Part shown: positions 11,110-12,895 of the stretch, in pieces | Position numbering within the stretch: position 1 is the stretch's first letter | Layout of the letters: each line of letters starts with the position of its first letter | Assembly: GCA_964470995.1 (NCBI GenBank) | Contig: CAYYEP010000022.1 | Span: 1 to 12,895 of the forward strand | Reading direction: 5' to 3' | Length of the DNA: 12,895 nt | Source: UBA5738 sp964470995 | GTDB lineage: Bacteria; Patescibacteriota; Minisyncoccia; Minisyncoccales; UBA5738 | Notes under the pieces: generated by a model | What the model was told of the DNA's origin: nothing | What the model saw: the letters and a program-made list of their open reading frames with translations, nothing else | Databases searched by the model: none | Made by a program: the position numbers and the translations under genes

Positions 11110-12321
11110 TTAATTATTGCTTATTTTTTTGACCTCGGATGTAAGTTTGCCGTCGGACAATCTAATATCAAGCAGGCATCCCGCCTTGACCTGGGAAGTT
11201 TTCTTTATCACTTTCCCGTTAATTGTGGCAATCGAATAGCCTAGTTTCAACGGACGTTCCGGATTATGTGACGTAATGAGGTTTTGCAAGTAGTCAGCTC
11301 GTTTACAGGCCGCTTCCAGCGCTTGGGCGATTACTGTTAGCATCTTCTGTCCGCGATCATTCAGCTTAGACAAAATATCTTTCAAGATGAAACGGAAATT
11401 ACCCAGAAGCCCCGCGTAACCTGCCAGTGACGTTCGAGTTTGCGCTAATTCGTTTTTGTAGCGGCCGATTATTGATATCTCCTGCTGGCCGATAAATTGC
11501 AATATCTTCTGCCAGTTGGCATTTAATTGCATCGCTGCAATTGACGGCGTCGATACCGAAATGTCTGCCGCCATCTGTACCAGCGGCACGTCTTTGTCGT
11601 GCCCGATACCGGCGATCACCGGCACCGGAAACGCGGCAATCTCGCGCACGATCAATTCGTTATTGAAAGCCTGCAACGATTCGGGCGAACCGCCCCCGCG
11701 GATCACCACCAGAACATCGATCTTGCGGCATTTAAAGGTTTTTATCGCGGCCAAAATATCCCCGACGGCCAGCTGGCCCTCAACTCGCGTATCGATTAGC
11801 TCCAGAACGAAGCCGAATTTTCCGATATTGGTCAAAAAATCGTTGATTACCGCTCCTTGCCGCGAAGTGATAATGCCAATGGTGCGCGGGAATTGCGGCA
11901 ATTTGCGCTTCCGTTCGGGCGCAAACAATCCCTCAGCCTCCAGTTTCTTTTTTAACTCCTCATAGGCTTTTTTTAGCGCGCCTGCGCCAGCCAATTCGAC
12001 CGAATCGCAAATGAACGACAACTTGCCGCTGGCCGCGTAAATTTCCGGCCGGCCGGATATAATGATCTTATCGCCCTCTTTGAGGTTTAAGCCGAACATT
12101 TCGTATTTTGAACGCCACACGATACAGTTAAGCGTATTTCCATTAGCTTCATCTTTTAACGCGAAGTAGCGATGGCCGTTTTTCTCGTCCACTCGCCCGA
12201 TCTCGCCCACGATTCGGGCCGCCAACGCTCTTAATTGCGTATTGGTTCGGCTGATGAATTCGCTCACCGTCAGCGGCTTATCTTCAAACGGGTCGCTTTG
12301 TATTTGGTAATCCTGGAACAT
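11110..12321 (-). CDS. xseA: exodeoxyribonuclease VII large subunit
   Basis: Catalytic subunit degrading single-stranded DNA to oligonucleotides. It has an N-terminal OB fold (about 18-110, starting LTVSEFISRTNTQL), the linker GLFAPERKRKLPQFPRTIGIITSRQGAVINDF (131-162) entering the catalytic domain, VIRGGGSPESLQAFN (207-220), and GIGHDKDV (238-245) with the A-D-x-x-V-S-T-P-S-I-A-A segment (252-263) carrying D253. A long helical stalk for XseB and the C-terminal domain follow, with LKLGYSIATINGKVIKKTSQVKAG. The 403 residues fall within the usual 400-450. The start is fixed by a -10 element placed so that transcription would begin at the ATG itself. xseB follows after seven bases. Confidence 0.96.
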   Translation of the reverse strand: MFQDYQIQSDPFEDKPLTVSEFISRTNTQLRALAARIVGEIGRVDEKNGHRYFALKDEANGNTLNCIVWRSKYEMFGLNLKEGDKIIISGRPEIYAASGKLSFICDSVELAGAGALKKAYEELKKKLEAEGLFAPERKRKLPQFPRTIGIITSRQGAVINDFLTNIGKFGFVLELIDTRVEGQLAVGDILAAIKTFKCRKIDVLVVIRGGGSPESLQAFNNELIVREIAAFPVPVIAGIGHDKDVPLVQMAADISVSTPSIAAMQLNANWQKILQFIGQQEISIIGRYKNELAQTRTSLAGYAGLLGNFRFILKDILSKLNDRGQKMLTVIAQALEAACKRADYLQNLITSHNPERPLKLGYSIATINGKVIKKTSQVKAGCLLDIRLSDGKLTSEVKKISNN

Positions 12322-12327
12322 AAAAAT

Positions 12328-12335
12328 ATTATAGC
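12328..12335 (-). promoter_or_regulatory. xseA promoter: consensus extended -10, leaderless
   Basis: The minus strand reads TGCTATAAT, a perfect TATAAT (12328-12333) with TGC before it. There is no good -35 (a run of T lies at the right distance), which an extended -10 can compensate. The predicted start is the A of the xseA ATG (12321), the same geometry as at GGR. Confidence 0.6.
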
Positions 12336-12350
12336 ACCGCGACTTTGATA

Positions 12351-12384
12351 AAAAAATGCCGGCCCCCTTGCTGGGATGCCGGCC
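12351..12384 (-). terminator. intrinsic terminator of the 163-aa membrane protein gene
   Basis: On the minus strand GCCGG/CCGGC arms (12379-12383 and 12358-12362) plus an inner CCC/GGG pairing are followed by ATTTTTTT. The same T run lies at the -35 position of the xseA promoter. Confidence 0.75.
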
Positions 12385-12392
12385 GCCATAGG

Positions 12393-12884
12393 CTATTGTC
12401 TATTTTTAGATTTTACTACTTTCAGCGCCTGACGCATATAATAAATATACAGAAATAGTGTTATCGACAGTGCCGACGCTAGGCTTATTGCCAAAAAATA
12501 CTCATAACTGGGAATTTTTTCAATTTCCCGTATTGCCGCCAAAGCAGCGACAGCCAGTAAATCGTGCAAACCTAACAACACCACTGCGCCTACTGTTAAG
12601 GTTGAGCAAAACAGACCGGCGGCAATTAATATCCATAAGTACGGATTTTCGCGCGGCGGATATTTTCCCGGTAAAAGGGTTACCGCTATGATCGCAAATA
12701 TCGCCAGTGCCGGAATGCCCAGCATTGCCAATCCGTTAATTATTGCCTTCGTAAGGTTCGTCGCTATGGGGAAGCTGTCATCCGAAAAATATTCTATCCC
12801 AATCGTGAACGCCACTGCCAAAATGGCAAATACTATCGGCAGGAAAGACAGTTTGACCCAACTGATTTCCCCGTTATCTCTCAT
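12393..12884 (-). CDS. four-helix membrane protein of unknown function
   Basis: The 163-residue hydrophobic product has predicted membrane helices at about 11-31, 50-72, 82-106 and 128-150 and a basic C-terminal tail (KVVKSKNRQ). There is an extracytoplasmic or loop segment with Y-P-P-R-E-N-P-Y before helix 3. A good Shine-Dalgarno (GGAG) lies seven bases before the ATG, right at the window edge, so the start is supported although the promoter is not visible. No family is recognised; CPR genomes hold many such small four-helix proteins. It is upstream of xseA but separated by a strong terminator. Confidence 0.8.
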   Translation of the reverse strand: MRDNGEISWVKLSFLPIVFAILAVAFTIGIEYFSDDSFPIATNLTKAIINGLAMLGIPALAIFAIIAVTLLPGKYPPRENPYLWILIAAGLFCSTLTVGAVVLLGLHDLLAVAALAAIREIEKIPSYEYFLAISLASALSITLFLYIYYMRQALKVVKSKNRQ

Positions 12885-12895
12885 ATAATCACTCC

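Noticed and set aside
1..12895. tRNA genes, CRISPR arrays, intact transposases and alternative genetic code
   Set aside because: I looked for these and found no cloverleaf with a matching anticodon arm, no regularly spaced repeats and no transposase motifs. TGA serves as a normal stop.

Overview
The window looks like a piece of chromosome from a small-genome bacterium, most likely a Candidate Phyla Radiation (Patescibacteria) member. The clues are tight gene packing, short single-copy core genes (rpmA, rplI, pyrG, xseAB), CPR-like variants of CTP synthase and L27, a cupin of a type I associate with CPR genomes, an archaeal-type isopentenyl phosphate kinase and a baeRF-type release-factor relative. 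Presence of bL9 argues mildly for a Parcubacteria-like rather than a Microgenomates-like lineage. UGA is used as an ordinary stop (GGR, cupin, the 135-aa membrane protein), so the standard code applies. The taxonomy is inferred from memory of these families, not from a search.

Layout. Positions 1-376 hold no convincing gene. A near-perfect extended -10 promoter on the minus strand fires toward the left edge into a structured leader with a boxA-like sequence, possibly the leader of an rRNA operon outside the window. Positions 402-677 carry a long inverted repeat and a pair of related palindromes resembling a REPIN-type element. A TrmB-like regulator follows on the plus strand (750-1124). It seems cut off after its helix-turn-helix and its tail runs over the terminator of the convergent minus-strand operon. 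That operon (3938 to 1143) encodes a geranylgeranyl-reductase-like flavoprotein, a cis-prenyltransferase (UppS), isopentenyl phosphate kinase and a cupin. It is tightly coupled and reads as a prenyl-lipid module.

Divergent from it, 4042-4449 encodes a four-helix membrane protein, then rpmA (L27) with its own consensus promoter and a hairpin leader. Convergent to rpmA is a minus-strand run: an 89-aa ORF with an apparent AUU start, a CtpA-type periplasmic protease, rplI (L9) and pyrG. From 8750 rightward lie a plus-strand stand-alone tRNA-binding-domain protein behind a structured 5' leader, a minus-strand small gene that appears frameshifted or overlapped by a one-helix membrane peptide, a minus-strand baeRF/eRF1-like protein, the xseA-xseB operon for exonuclease VII, and a second four-helix membrane protein at the right edge.

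Expression signals are unusually readable. There are several TTGACA / extended -10 promoters, good intrinsic terminators, two genes (GGR and xseA) whose -10 lies where transcription should start at the AUG (leaderless), and Shine-Dalgarno sequences only in front of a few small genes. No tRNA, rRNA body, CRISPR array or intact transposase was seen.
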